A DNA stretch of 64,000 bases from Actinotalea alkalitolerans (GTDB lineage Bacteria; Actinomycetota; Actinomycetes; Actinomycetales; Cellulomonadaceae). Location: assembly GCF_023369855.1 (NCBI RefSeq), contig NZ_JAMBPP010000008.1:124001-188000 (forward strand). The letters run 5' to 3'. This document shows, one piece after another, positions 14,832 to 22,997 of the stretch (position 1 is the stretch's first letter; the number at the start of each line of letters is the position of its first letter). The notes beneath the pieces were generated by a model. It was not told the origin of the DNA. It did no database searches and was given only the letters and a program-made list of their open reading frames with translations. The position numbers and the translations under genes are program-made.

Positions 14832-14865
14832 GGTGCTCTCCTGCCTCCGGCGGACCGGAAATTAG

Positions 14866-14910
14866 TTGAAGCGACAACCACACTCTAGGCACGGAAACTT
14901 GTAGCGTCAA
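14866..14910 (-). promoter_or_regulatory. CatE-like gene promoter with two MarR-type operators
   Basis: On the minus strand TTGACG (14910-14905) and TAGAGT (14887-14882) are spaced by 17 bp. Two copies of the 12-bp palindromic element TTGWAGCGWCAA lie at 14866-14877 and 14899-14910, exactly 33 bp apart (about three helical turns). One overlaps the -35 and the other the transcription start, the expected placement for repression by the divergent MarR protein. Confidence 0.65.
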
Positions 14911-14930
14911 CCTTTTGGTAGCGTGGGCGC

Positions 14931-15422
14931 ATGACGACGCGGTGGCTGACGCCCGACGAGCTCCGGGCCTGGACGAGCTTCGTGGCGGTCGTCGAGCTGT
15001 TGCCCCGGGCCCTGGAGACCCAGCTGCGTCGGGACTCCAACCTGTGGCACTTCGAGTACTACACCCTCGCGATGCTCTCCGAGGTGCCCGGGCGCACCCT
15101 GCGGATGACCGACCTCGCCTCGCGGACCAACGCGACGCTGCCGAGGCTCTCCCACGTGGTCAGCCGGCTGGAGGCGCGTGACCTCGTGCGTCGCACGCCC
15201 TGCGCCGAGGACCGCCGCGCCATCGACGTCGCCCTCACCGAGGCCGGGTGGGAGGCCGTCCGGCAGGCCGCACCGGGACACGTCATGGCGGTCCGTGAGG
15301 CCGTGCTGGACGCCCTCACCCCCCACCAGGTCCAGGCCCTCGGTGAGATCTCCGCGGCACTCCTGACCCGCCTCGACCCGAACGGCGCGATGACGGCGCC
15401 CTACCGGCCACCCACGCCCTGA
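14931..15422 (+). CDS. MarR family transcriptional regulator
   Basis: A 163-residue winged-helix protein. The N-terminal dimer helix is PDELRAWTSFVAVVELLPRALETQL. LWHFEYYTLAMLSEVPGRTL is the classic MarR helix-2 context; MTDLASRTNATLPRLSHVVSRLEARDLV is the recognition helix; and RRTPCAEDRRAIDVALTEAG is the wing. A single Cys in the wing (TPCAEDRR) could act as a redox sensor, as in some MarR proteins, but that is inference. It is divergent from the CatE-like gene over a 119-bp gap with two copies of TTGWAGCGWCAA, so it very probably represses that gene and itself. The ATG lies 6 nt after a TAGCGT that could be a -10 for a leaderless transcript. Confidence 0.9.
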   Translation: MTTRWLTPDELRAWTSFVAVVELLPRALETQLRRDSNLWHFEYYTLAMLSEVPGRTLRMTDLASRTNATLPRLSHVVSRLEARDLVRRTPCAEDRRAIDVALTEAGWEAVRQAAPGHVMAVREAVLDALTPHQVQALGEISAALLTRLDPNGAMTAPYRPPTP

Positions 15423-15492
15423 CCCGGGGCCGGGCGTCGGTAGCTCAGGCGTCGGCCGGTGCGGACGCCGGCGGGTTCAGGCGTCCGCGGGC

Positions 15493-15780
15493 TCAGGCGT
15501 CCGTGGCCACCAGGTCCCGGTACTCGGGGTGCCGCTCGAGGAAGGCACGGACGAACGGGCACAGCGGCACGATCCGCACCTCGCGTGCACGCAGGTCGTC
15601 GAGCACCCCACGGACCAGGGCCGAGCCCAGTCCCTTCTCCTGACGTCGCTCGTCGACCTCGGTGTGGAGCAGCGCAACGTCCCCGCCACGCCGCTCGGAG
15701 TACTCGAGGTGCCCGACGACTGCGTCGTCGACCACCAGCTCGTACCGGGACCGTTCCGCGGCGTGGACCACGCGTGGCAC
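15493..15780 (-). CDS. Small GNAT-like acetyltransferase (NATD1/YidJ type)
   Basis: A 95-residue minimal acetyltransferase-fold protein. The YELVVDDAVVGHLEYSER strand pair, the central VALLHTEVDERRQEKGLGSAL with acetyl-CoA loop Q-x-K-G-L-G-S, and VPLCPFVRAFLERHPEYRDLV at the end match the NATD1/YjdJ group. The conserved CPFV-x-x-F-x-x-xHPEY motif is diagnostic. The reaction is unknown; members bind acetyl-CoA with an exposed cysteine. GTG 15780 starts 10 bp after the stop of the upstream VOC gene, so the two are probably co-transcribed. Confidence 0.85.
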   Translation of the reverse strand: MPRVVHAAERSRYELVVDDAVVGHLEYSERRGGDVALLHTEVDERRQEKGLGSALVRGVLDDLRAREVRIVPLCPFVRAFLERHPEYRDLVATDA

Positions 15781-15789
15781 GTCTCGTCC

Positions 15790-16539
15790 CTACCGGTCCG
15801 TGGCCGGGGTCTGCTCGTAGACCCCCATCTCGTTGCCCTCGGTGTCCTCGAGGACCGCCCACCCGCTGGACCCGTCGATCGCCTGCCGGGGCTGCACCAC
15901 CCTGCCGCCGTTCGCCTCGGCGATCGTGAGCGCCTCGTCGATCGAGTCCACGTGGATGTAGCTGCGCGGCTGCGTGAAGGATGCGTCCCGTGGCGCGAGA
16001 CCTCCGCTGAGCGCACCGTTCGGCGCCTGCCACATCGGGTAGCCCTCGAACCCCGCGACCTCGCGGATGTCCCACCCGAACAGGTCGCCGTAGAAGGCCT
16101 GGGCGCGCCGGGTGTCCGTCACGGGGATGTCCACGTGGGTGATGTCGCCGTGGGACATGGTCACCGTGTCCCGCACGGGCTCGGGCATGCTGCCCTCGTA
16201 CAGGCCGATCTGGTTGCCCTCGGGGTCGGCGATCACCGCGACCCAGCTGGTGTCGCTGATCGGGTCCTTGTCCTGCAGCAGGCGGCCCCCGAGCTCGGTC
16301 GCCCGCGCGGCGACGTCGTCGACCGACCCCACCTCGACGTAGAAGCGGGGCGTGCTGAACCCCTCCTCGCGACGGCCCATCCCGCCGCCGCTCACCTGGT
16401 TGGGTGCCCGCCACATCGGGTAGCCCTCGTACTCGGGTGACTCCTGGACGTCCCAGCCGGCGACCGCGCGGTAGAAGTCCATCGCGCGCTGCATGTCGTC
16501 GAACGGGATCTCGGTGTGGGTGATGTCTCCGTGCGCCAC
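15790..16539 (-). CDS. Two-domain VOC family protein
   Basis: A 249-residue protein made of two similar halves. Each starts with MxHGDITHxxIP (MAHGDITHTEIPF and MSHGDITHVDIPV), continues with AxxFY-x-x-x-x-GWD, then FEGYPMWQAPN or YEGYPMWRAPN, and ends in ADPEGNQIGLYEG or EDTEGNEMGVYEQ. This is an internal duplication of a single-domain glyoxalase-like unit, common in actinobacteria. The His at each THxxIP and the Glu near each terminal strand are plausible metal ligands. Function unknown. ATG 16539 is the start; the NATD1-like gene follows directly. Confidence 0.85.
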   Translation of the reverse strand: MAHGDITHTEIPFDDMQRAMDFYRAVAGWDVQESPEYEGYPMWRAPNQVSGGGMGRREEGFSTPRFYVEVGSVDDVAARATELGGRLLQDKDPISDTSWVAVIADPEGNQIGLYEGSMPEPVRDTVTMSHGDITHVDIPVTDTRRAQAFYGDLFGWDIREVAGFEGYPMWQAPNGALSGGLAPRDASFTQPRSYIHVDSIDEALTIAEANGGRVVQPRQAIDGSSGWAVLEDTEGNEMGVYEQTPATDR

Positions 16540-16696
16540 TGCTGTCTCCCCTCAGCCGGGCGGCCCCGTCGGGTCGTCGAGGTCGTTCAGTGCAGCGTAT
16601 GGCCGGGGTCCGACACGCGCGCCGCCGGGGTTTCGTCCATGCACGGCGGCGGATCACCCATCGGCCCGGCACCCGGTGCTGGCCTAGGGTCGGCGG

Positions 16697-19174
16697 GTGC
16701 CCAGCGACGCGTCACGGACCCCTCCCCGACCTGCCCCCCGACGGCTCCGGGTCACCGCTCCGCCGGTGCCGCTGCGGGATCACCTCCCGCTCGGAGAGCC
16801 GGCCGGCACGGCCGATCGCCTCGAGGTCACGAGCCGATGGGTCGAGCGCGACGGCCGACCGTGGTTCCCCGTCTCGGGCGAGGTGCACTACTCCCGGGTC
16901 CCACGGGACCGCTGGTCCGAGGTGCTCGGGCACGCGCGGGCCGGTGGGCTGGACTCGGTGGCGGCCTACGTGCTGTGGCGTGCGCACGAGCCCGAGCCGG
17001 GTGACTTCCGCTGGGACGGCAACCTCGACCTGCGCGCCTTCGTCGAGCTCGCGGCCTCGCACGGGCTCGACGTCGTCGTCCGGATGGGGCCGTGGGCGCA
17101 CGGCGAGGCCCGTCACGGAGGCTTCCCGGACTGGCTGGTGGAGCGTCGGCTGGACACCCGCACCGACGACCCCGCCTACCTCGAGCTCGTGCGGGCGTTC
17201 TTCGCCGCGACGGTCACCCAGCTCAGCGGTCTGGGTCACGCCGAGGGTGGGCCGGTCGTCGCCGCGCAGATGGACAACGAGCTCTACGACCAGCCCGGGC
17301 ACCTCGCGACCCTGCGGGAGATCGCCGAGGACCTCGGGCTGCGGGTCCCCCTGTGGACGGCGACAGGGTGGGGCGGGGCGAAGGTTCCGCGCACGCTCCT
17401 GCCGGTCTACGGCGCCTACGCGGACGGCTTCTGGGAGGACTCGCTCACGCCGTGGCCCCGGTTCGCCGCGACCCATTTCCGCTACGACGCCGTCCGCGAC
17501 GACCTGTCCGTCGGGGCCGACGTCCGCGAGGTGCTCGACGGGCACGTGGTGCTCGACGGAAACGTGGTGCTCGACGGGCCGGGCGCTGACCCGGGGACGG
17601 GACCGCTCGACGACGACCTCGTGCCGCTCGCCGACGACGACGTCGTGCCGTTCGCGACGTGCGAGCTGGGCGGCGGGATGCACGTCGCCTACCACCGGCG
17701 GCCCCTGGTCACCCCGCAGGACGTGGCCGCGCTGACCCTGGCGAAGATCGGCAGCGGCTCGGTCTGGCAGGGCTACTACATGTACGCGGGCGGGACGCAG
17801 CGCACCGCGGTGCGGGCCGGGCAGGTCGGGGGTGAGCAGGAGTCGCACGCCACCGGGTACCCCAACGACGTCCCCGAGCTCACCTACGACTTCCACGCCC
17901 CGATCGGCGAGCACGGTCAGATCAGGCCGCACCACCACCTGCTGCGGCGCCAGCACCTGTGGCTGGCGGCCGAGGGGGAGCGTCTCGCGACCATGACGAG
18001 CACGACCGGTGGCGGGAGCGAGCACCCCGACGACCTGCGGTGGGCCGTGCGGGGCGACGGACGCAGCGGCTACCTGTTCCTGACCACCTACCAGCCGGCG
18101 CGGCAGCCCCTTGCCGCGCAGCACGGGGTCCAGGTGACCGTAGCGTTCGACGACGACGTCGAGGTGAGGGTCCCGACGGTGCCCGTCGACGTCCCGGCGG
18201 GGGTGTCGGTGGCCTGGCCCCTGCGCTACGCGCTGACCCCGGGCCTGGTTCTGCGCAGCGCCACCGCGCAGGTGCTGACCCGTCTCGCGGTCGCCGACCA
18301 CGAGGTCGTGGTGCTCGTCGCGACCGCGGGCGTGCCCGTGGAGCTGGTCCTCGAGGGAGACGTCGGGGTGACCGGCGCCGGGCACGGCGAGCACCGCGAC
18401 GGCGCGACGGTGGTCCACCTGCGCGCAGCGCCGGGGCCTGGGTGCGTCGTCGACCTGCCCGGGGTGCGGATCATGGTGCTCGACGAGGCTGCTGCCGACC
18501 GTCTCTACCGTCTCGAGGTCGGCGGGCGTGACCGCCTGGTGCTGTCCGACGCCCCCCTGTACGTCCAGGACGGTGCGCTGGTCGTGCACACGGACAGCGA
18601 GCAGGTGACCGTGTCGCTGCTTCCCGCGCCTGCAGGGCTGCGGGCCTTCGGCGGGCAGGCGGGGCCACCGCGCGACGAGGCCCCGTGGCACAGCTGGTCG
18701 CTGGACGTGCCGGCGGCGGGGCACCGTTCCCTGCTCGACGGGCCGCGTGCCCTCGACGCGACCGCGCCCGAGCCCGTCCACGGGGGACCGATGGACCGCC
18801 TGAGCACGCCCACGGACTGGTCCGGTGCCGCGCAGGTTCGTCTCGACGTGCCCCGCGAGATGCTCGACGGCGTCGACAGGGTGCTGCTGCGGGTGCGCTG
18901 GCGCGGCGACGTCGGGCGGGCCTACGTCGGGGACCGGATGATCAGCGACCACTTCTGGCACGGTCGCCCCTGGGACCTCGACCTCACGCCCCTGCGCGAC
19001 GAGGTCGTCGAGCAGGGGGTCCGCCTCGAGCTGCTGCCCTGGGACGGCGACGCGGGGGTGTGGGTCGATCCCACGGTCCGGGGCATCCAGGACGGCGTCG
19101 TGGTCGACGACGTCGAGGTGGTCCGGGTCGCCCGGGTCCGCCTCGAGCTCGAGGAGGCAGAGCCATGGGGCTGA
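16697..19174 (+). CDS. Beta-galactosidase, glycoside hydrolase family 35
   Basis: An 825-residue protein. The catalytic (beta/alpha)8 domain covers residues ~45-370: PVSGEVHYSRVPRDRWSEVL is the GH35 N-terminal signature, LDSVAAYVLWRAHEPEPGDFRWDG the canonical second motif, and GPVVAAQMDNELYDQPG holds the acid/base Glu (usual form GGPII-x-x-Q-x-ENEYG). The nucleophile Glu is expected in FATCELGGGMHVAYHRRP. The remainder comprises beta-sandwich domains. There is no signal peptide, so it is cytosolic and likely acts on imported galactosides. A short internal repeat, VVLDG three times with near-identical DNA, lies at ~17550-17580. GTG 16697 is the likely start. The next gene overlaps its end by 10 bp, showing translational coupling. 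Confidence 0.85.
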   Translation: MPSDASRTPPRPAPRRLRVTAPPVPLRDHLPLGEPAGTADRLEVTSRWVERDGRPWFPVSGEVHYSRVPRDRWSEVLGHARAGGLDSVAAYVLWRAHEPEPGDFRWDGNLDLRAFVELAASHGLDVVVRMGPWAHGEARHGGFPDWLVERRLDTRTDDPAYLELVRAFFAATVTQLSGLGHAEGGPVVAAQMDNELYDQPGHLATLREIAEDLGLRVPLWTATGWGGAKVPRTLLPVYGAYADGFWEDSLTPWPRFAATHFRYDAVRDDLSVGADVREVLDGHVVLDGNVVLDGPGADPGTGPLDDDLVPLADDDVVPFATCELGGGMHVAYHRRPLVTPQDVAALTLAKIGSGSVWQGYYMYAGGTQRTAVRAGQVGGEQESHATGYPNDVPELTYDFHAPIGEHGQIRPHHHLLRRQHLWLAAEGERLATMTSTTGGGSEHPDDLRWAVRGDGRSGYLFLTTYQPARQPLAAQHGVQVTVAFDDDVEVRVPTVPVDVPAGVSVAWPLRYALTPGLVLRSATAQVLTRLAVADHEVVVLVATAGVPVELVLEGDVGVTGAGHGEHRDGATVVHLRAAPGPGCVVDLPGVRIMVLDEAAADRLYRLEVGGRDRLVLSDAPLYVQDGALVVHTDSEQVTVSLLPAPAGLRAFGGQAGPPRDEAPWHSWSLDVPAAGHRSLLDGPRALDATAPEPVHGGPMDRLSTPTDWSGAAQVRLDVPREMLDGVDRVLLRVRWRGDVGRAYVGDRMISDHFWHGRPWDLDLTPLRDEVVEQGVRLELLPWDGDAGVWVDPTVRGIQDGVVVDDVEVVRVARVRLELEEAEPWG

Positions 19175-20460
19175 ACCGTCCGGACGTGACGCGGGGGAGC
19201 CGGCACCTGCCGGACCGTCTGGCGATCACCCTGTGGGACTTCTCCTGGTACGTCCGCACCGGCCCCGGGGAGCCGTTCGAGGACCTGGACGCGGCCTTCG
19301 CCCGAGCCGGCGAGCTGGGGTACAACGCGGTCCGGATCTGCGCGATGCCGTTCCTGCTGTTCCGCTCCGGGCTGGACACGACCGCGCTGCGGCTGGGGCC
19401 GATCGGGGGCGACTACGCCGGGCGGGTGCGGTGGTACGACGTCGGCCGGCCCACGACGATCGACGCCCGCGAGCACCTGCTGCACCTCTTCCGGACGGCC
19501 GACCGGCACGGCATGGTGGTCATCGCGTCGTCCTGGGAGTACCAGCAGAGCCCGGCGTTCGCGGCGGACCGGGCCTGGTACGACGCGCTGCACGCCGTCG
19601 AGCCGGACGATCGGATGGTCGTCCTCGGGGAGGCGCTCGCGGACCTCGTCGACCTGCTCTCCGAGCACGGACTGGCTCACGTCCTGGCCTTCGTCGAGCC
19701 GCACAACGAGGTGCAGGCCGGGCACCTCACCGCAGGCCTGCCCGGTCGCGACGATCCCGTGGTCGAGCTGCGTGACCGGCTCGAGGCGGGTATCGCGGCG
19801 TTCAGCGCCCGGCACCCCGAGATCCTGTGCGGCCCGAGCTACGCCGCGGTCCCGGTGACGGCCATGCGTGGGCTTCCGCGCAACGTGGGCGTCCTGGTGT
19901 TCCACCCCTACGTCTACGGCGTCCTGGACGACCTGGTGCGCGAGTTCGCCCTGCGCGGCGACCCCGCCGACTTCCCGCAGGACCGCGCCGACGCCGAGCT
20001 GCTCCGACCGGGCGCACCACGCCTGGCCGACTGGGCGCCACCCGCGGACGAGGAGTGGAAGCGGCACGCGTCGATCGTCGGGCACGCCGAGATCTACCTG
20101 CACCACTGGTGCGACCCCGCGGCCGTCGACCGATGGCTCTACGAGCGCTACGGCGCGCACCGGGTCGCGATGGCGGTGCGGCTCGAGGAGTGGATCGGCA
20201 TCGCCGCGGACAACGCCCAGCGCCTCGGCGTCCCGCTGGTGCTCGGTGAGGGGTGGGTCGGCTACACCCCTCGCGACTGCAGGTTCGAGGAGGGCCCCGT
20301 GGGAGCGCAGATCTGCCGGGACGCGGTCGCCCACGCCGCCCGCGTCGGCGCCTGGGGTGCGGTGGTCTGCTCCAACGCCGCACCGCACCACGCCATGTGG
20401 GCCGACGAGGCGCTGCAGAAGGAGTGCACCGCGGTGATTTGCGAGACGGCTGACGGCTGA
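19165..20460 (+). CDS. Cellulase-like GH-A clan glycoside hydrolase
   Basis: A 431-residue protein. ATG 19165 has GAGGAGG at 19151-19157 and overlaps the end of the GH35 gene. It is a single TIM-barrel of the GH-A clan: DRLAITLWDFSWYVRTGPGE at strand 1, NAVRICAMPFLLF at strand 2, the acid/base in LAFVEPHNEVQ at strand 4, a late GVLVFHPYVYG strand, and the nucleophile in LVLGEGWVGYT at strand 7. There is no signal peptide or carbohydrate-binding module. Such proteins are often annotated as cellulase-like and sit next to beta-galactosidases, which suggests a joint role in trimming an imported oligosaccharide. The exact family and linkage specificity cannot be set from sequence alone. Confidence 0.78.
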   Translation: MGLNRPDVTRGSRHLPDRLAITLWDFSWYVRTGPGEPFEDLDAAFARAGELGYNAVRICAMPFLLFRSGLDTTALRLGPIGGDYAGRVRWYDVGRPTTIDAREHLLHLFRTADRHGMVVIASSWEYQQSPAFAADRAWYDALHAVEPDDRMVVLGEALADLVDLLSEHGLAHVLAFVEPHNEVQAGHLTAGLPGRDDPVVELRDRLEAGIAAFSARHPEILCGPSYAAVPVTAMRGLPRNVGVLVFHPYVYGVLDDLVREFALRGDPADFPQDRADAELLRPGAPRLADWAPPADEEWKRHASIVGHAEIYLHHWCDPAAVDRWLYERYGAHRVAMAVRLEEWIGIAADNAQRLGVPLVLGEGWVGYTPRDCRFEEGPVGAQICRDAVAHAARVGAWGAVVCSNAAPHHAMWADEALQKECTAVICETADG

Positions 20461-20574
20461 CAGAGGACGGAGGCCGAGGGACCGCCCCGCCAGCCTGTCG
20501 CGGCGACGGCTCCCGAGGCGACGACCGTCGTATCGACCGATGGACCAGTGCTCGACGGGCGCTCGCGCTGCCGG

Positions 20575-22080
20575 TCAGGCGGTCGCCCGGTTGACAAGGT
20601 CGACGAGCTGCGTCACGTCGGGGTCCCCGTCGAGAGCTGCAGGCAGGCCCTCGGCCTCGGCGCGAAGGTCCGCGGCGCTGACGATCGCGGACCACGGCCC
20701 GCCGACGAGGCGATCGGTCAGCAGCGCGACCACGAGGTCCTGACGCAGACGGGGCGAGGCCTCGCGAGGTGAGGTGGCACAGGCGGAACCGGCCAGGGTT
20801 GCGGAGGCCTCGACGGCTCGGCCCGTGTCGTCGAGGTAGCGCACCGTCGCCGTGACGAACGGTTCCTGGGACCAGCCCTCGCGGAGGGCGACCTCGTAGA
20901 GCGCCGTGGTCGCGTGGCCCGCGAAGACCTCCCCACCGTCGATGGCGTCGTTGCGGAAGTCCTCGTCGGCGATGGCGCGGTTCTCGTACCCCAGGAGCCG
21001 GTAGCCGGAGACCTGGGCGGGGTCGAACTCGACCTGGGCCCTGGCGTCCGTGGCGGCCACGACGAGCGAGCCGGTCAGTCCTGTGGCGAACACCCGCTCG
21101 GCCTCGGCGGCGGTGTCGATGTAGACGTGCCACCCGTCGCCCTGGTTGGCCAGCTGCTCGAGCAGGTGGTCGTTGTAGGTCGTGATGCCGACGCCGACCG
21201 AGATGAGGTTGATCCCGGCCTTGGCCTGGGTGCTGATCCGCGCCAGGATCCCCTCGGGGTCGGTCTCGCCGACGTTCGCCACCCCGTCGCTGATGAGGAT
21301 GACGCGGGTCATCCGACCTTCGGTGCGCATCGACATGGCCACGTCGTAGCCGAGCGCGAGGCCGGCCGCAGCGTTCGTCGAGTCCCGGGGCGCCAGCTCG
21401 TCGATGGCCGCGAGGATGCCGTCACGCTCGGACGCCGGCGTCGGCTCGAGAACCACGTCGGCCTCGGTGGAGTAGCAGACCATGGCCACCCGGTCGGTGG
21501 GCCGCAGCGAGGAGACCAGCGTCCGGAGGGCCGACTTGGTCGTCTCCATCTTCCCGGCCTCGTCCATCGACCCCGAGCAGTCGACGACGAGTGCGAGGTC
21601 GGCGTCGACCCGGGTGATGCTCGAGGCCGGCGTGCTGCTGATGCCCACGCGGACGAGCCGGTGCTCGGGGCGGAAGGGCAGCACGGTGGCGTCGATGCTG
21701 ACGCCGAGCCCCCGCTCGGGGGTCGGGTAGTCCTGGGCGAAGTAGTTGACGAACTCCTCGGTGCGGACCTCGCTCGGGTCGATCGACCTCCCGTTGGCGA
21801 CGGCGTCGCGGAACCGGGTGTAGGAGCCGGTGTCGATGTCGAGCGCGAACGTCGACAGGGCGTCCCGCGCCGGGTCGGTCATCCCGAGGTCGGGTGCGAG
21901 CTCCGAGGGAACAGGGTCGGGATAGGGCGCCTCGGCGCGGTCCGGCCCGGGCTCGATGGTGCCGGACCCGTCCCACTGGCTGTCGCCCGCTGTGCAGCCG
22001 GTCAGGACCACCACGGCAGCGAGCGTGGCTCCGGCAAGACCGATCATCCTGCGGCGGTAGATCATCATCTGAGTCCCCAT
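20575..22080 (-). CDS. VWA-domain lipoprotein (YfbK-like)
   Basis: A 501-residue protein. The N-terminus is a lipoprotein signal: basic IYRRR, hydrophobic LAGATLAAVVVL, lipobox TGC. The YfbK-type N-terminal region includes STFALDIDTGSYTRFRDAV and RTEEFVNYFAQDYP. The von Willebrand factor A domain carries an intact MIDAS: DCSGSMDEAGKM, the conserved Thr in PRDSTNAAAGL, and Asp in ILISDGVANVGETDP. The C-terminal YfbK domain follows (QVEFDPAQVSGYRLLGYENR). It is exported and membrane-anchored, probably a metal-dependent adhesion or assembly factor of unknown partner. Start ATG 22080, or ATG 22068 which has GGGGA at a better distance. Confidence 0.88.
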   Translation of the reverse strand: MGTQMMIYRRRMIGLAGATLAAVVVLTGCTAGDSQWDGSGTIEPGPDRAEAPYPDPVPSELAPDLGMTDPARDALSTFALDIDTGSYTRFRDAVANGRSIDPSEVRTEEFVNYFAQDYPTPERGLGVSIDATVLPFRPEHRLVRVGISSTPASSITRVDADLALVVDCSGSMDEAGKMETTKSALRTLVSSLRPTDRVAMVCYSTEADVVLEPTPASERDGILAAIDELAPRDSTNAAAGLALGYDVAMSMRTEGRMTRVILISDGVANVGETDPEGILARISTQAKAGINLISVGVGITTYNDHLLEQLANQGDGWHVYIDTAAEAERVFATGLTGSLVVAATDARAQVEFDPAQVSGYRLLGYENRAIADEDFRNDAIDGGEVFAGHATTALYEVALREGWSQEPFVTATVRYLDDTGRAVEASATLAGSACATSPREASPRLRQDLVVALLTDRLVGGPWSAIVSAADLRAEAEGLPAALDGDPDVTQLVDLVNRATA

Positions 22081-22211
22081 CTCGAGGCGTGGCGTGGGCC
22101 ACACGCTAGGAGGCGGGCTGTTCGTTCGTGGCGGAGTTGCCGGGATGTGATCGAAATGATCACCGTTCCGTGTCCCAGGGAGCCGACTCGTGGCCGGACC
22201 GTGACCTGGCG

Positions 22212-22886
22212 TTACGCCGTTCGGGGGACGGGGCGCGCGGGTCGGGGTGTGGCGGCGATCCCGGCCAGGATCCAGTCGAGGCCCGTGTCGAAGATCTCGT
22301 CCATGCCCAGGGTGAAGAAGGCCGGTCCGACGCGGGCTGCGGTCGGGTGCTCGGACGGGTCGATCGCCTCGAGGCCTGACACGAAAGCCTTCGCGCGGCT
22401 GGGTCGCTCGGCGATCCGCCGGGCATCGGCACCGTCCTCGATGCTGATCCGGGAGAATGTCCAGCTCATGATGAGCGCCGACCCGCGGGCGACGGTGGCG
22501 TCGTCGAGCTCCGCCTCGGCCAGGGCCGAGGTCAACAGCTCCAGGAGCCGGTACGCCTCGGGTCCTGCCGGTCCGTTCTCCATGAGCCAGGTCGCGACGC
22601 CGGGGTACTGACGAAGCACCCGTCGTTGGGCCACCGCCCACGCGCGCGCCCGGTCCTGCCAGTCGCCGTCGGCTGTCACCTCGGGGCGGACCTGCGCGCC
22701 GATCTGGTTCGCGACGAGACGCACCAGGTCCTCGCGGTTGGACACGTGGCGGTAGAGCGCCATCGCGGTCACGTCGAACCGGGCTCCGACGGCGCGCATG
22801 GTCAGCGCCGAGAGGCCACCGTGCCGGGTGATGTCGACCGCGGCATCGACGATGGCCTCCCTGCCCAACGTCGCCACGGCCGCCAT
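22212..22886 (-). CDS. TetR family regulator, divergent from the transport operon
   Basis: A 224-residue protein. The helix-turn-helix reads REAIVDAAVDITRHGGLSAL, MRAVGARFDVTAMALYRHVSNREDL with the LYRHV recognition-helix end. The C-terminal domain (about 150 residues, ENGPAGPEAYRLLELLTSAL ... FFTLGMDEIFDTGLDWILAG) belongs to the TetR_C group seen in class-type TetR proteins. The gene is probably leaderless: TAGGAT on the minus strand (22898-22893) ends 6 nt before the ATG. The shared 111-bp gap with the ABC operon contains a palindrome at 22913-22932 that would overlap the -35 regions of both promoters, so it is the likely repressor of the operon and of itself. Confidence 0.88.
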   Translation of the reverse strand: MAAVATLGREAIVDAAVDITRHGGLSALTMRAVGARFDVTAMALYRHVSNREDLVRLVANQIGAQVRPEVTADGDWQDRARAWAVAQRRVLRQYPGVATWLMENGPAGPEAYRLLELLTSALAEAELDDATVARGSALIMSWTFSRISIEDGADARRIAERPSRAKAFVSGLEAIDPSEHPTAARVGPAFFTLGMDEIFDTGLDWILAGIAATPRPARPVPRTA

Positions 22887-22892
22887 CGCACG

Positions 22893-22943
22893 ATCCTATC
22901 GAGCGTCGGGTGAATGAGACTGGTTCTCAATTGCTGGTAGTAT
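22893..22943. promoter_or_regulatory. Divergent promoters with shared palindromic operator
   Basis: AATGAGA (22913-22919) and TCTCAATT (22925-22932) flank CTGGT, with arms TGAGA/TCTCA exact. Rightward, TGAGAC (22915-22920) and TAGTAT (22938-22943) are 17 bp apart. Leftward, a TAGGAT -10 lies at 22898-22893. The palindrome overlaps both -35 regions. It may be the operator of the TetR protein; its form (A-ATGAGA-N5-TCTCA-AT) also resembles Fur-type metal boxes. Confidence 0.5.
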
Positions 22944-22997
22944 ACGCAGTAAACACCGACATCGGGTTGGTGGGACGACCGTGAGGGAAGGTGCCGC

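Noticed and set aside
17525-17585. VVLDG triple repeat inside the GH35 gene as a separate repeat element
   Set aside because: It is a short in-frame duplication within a loop of the enzyme and was noted in that entry only.
16712-18961. 749-codon open frame antisense to the GH35 gene
   Set aside because: Composition (His/Val/Arg/Gly/Asp with no motif) is that of an antisense shadow; the GH35 frame has clear catalytic motifs.
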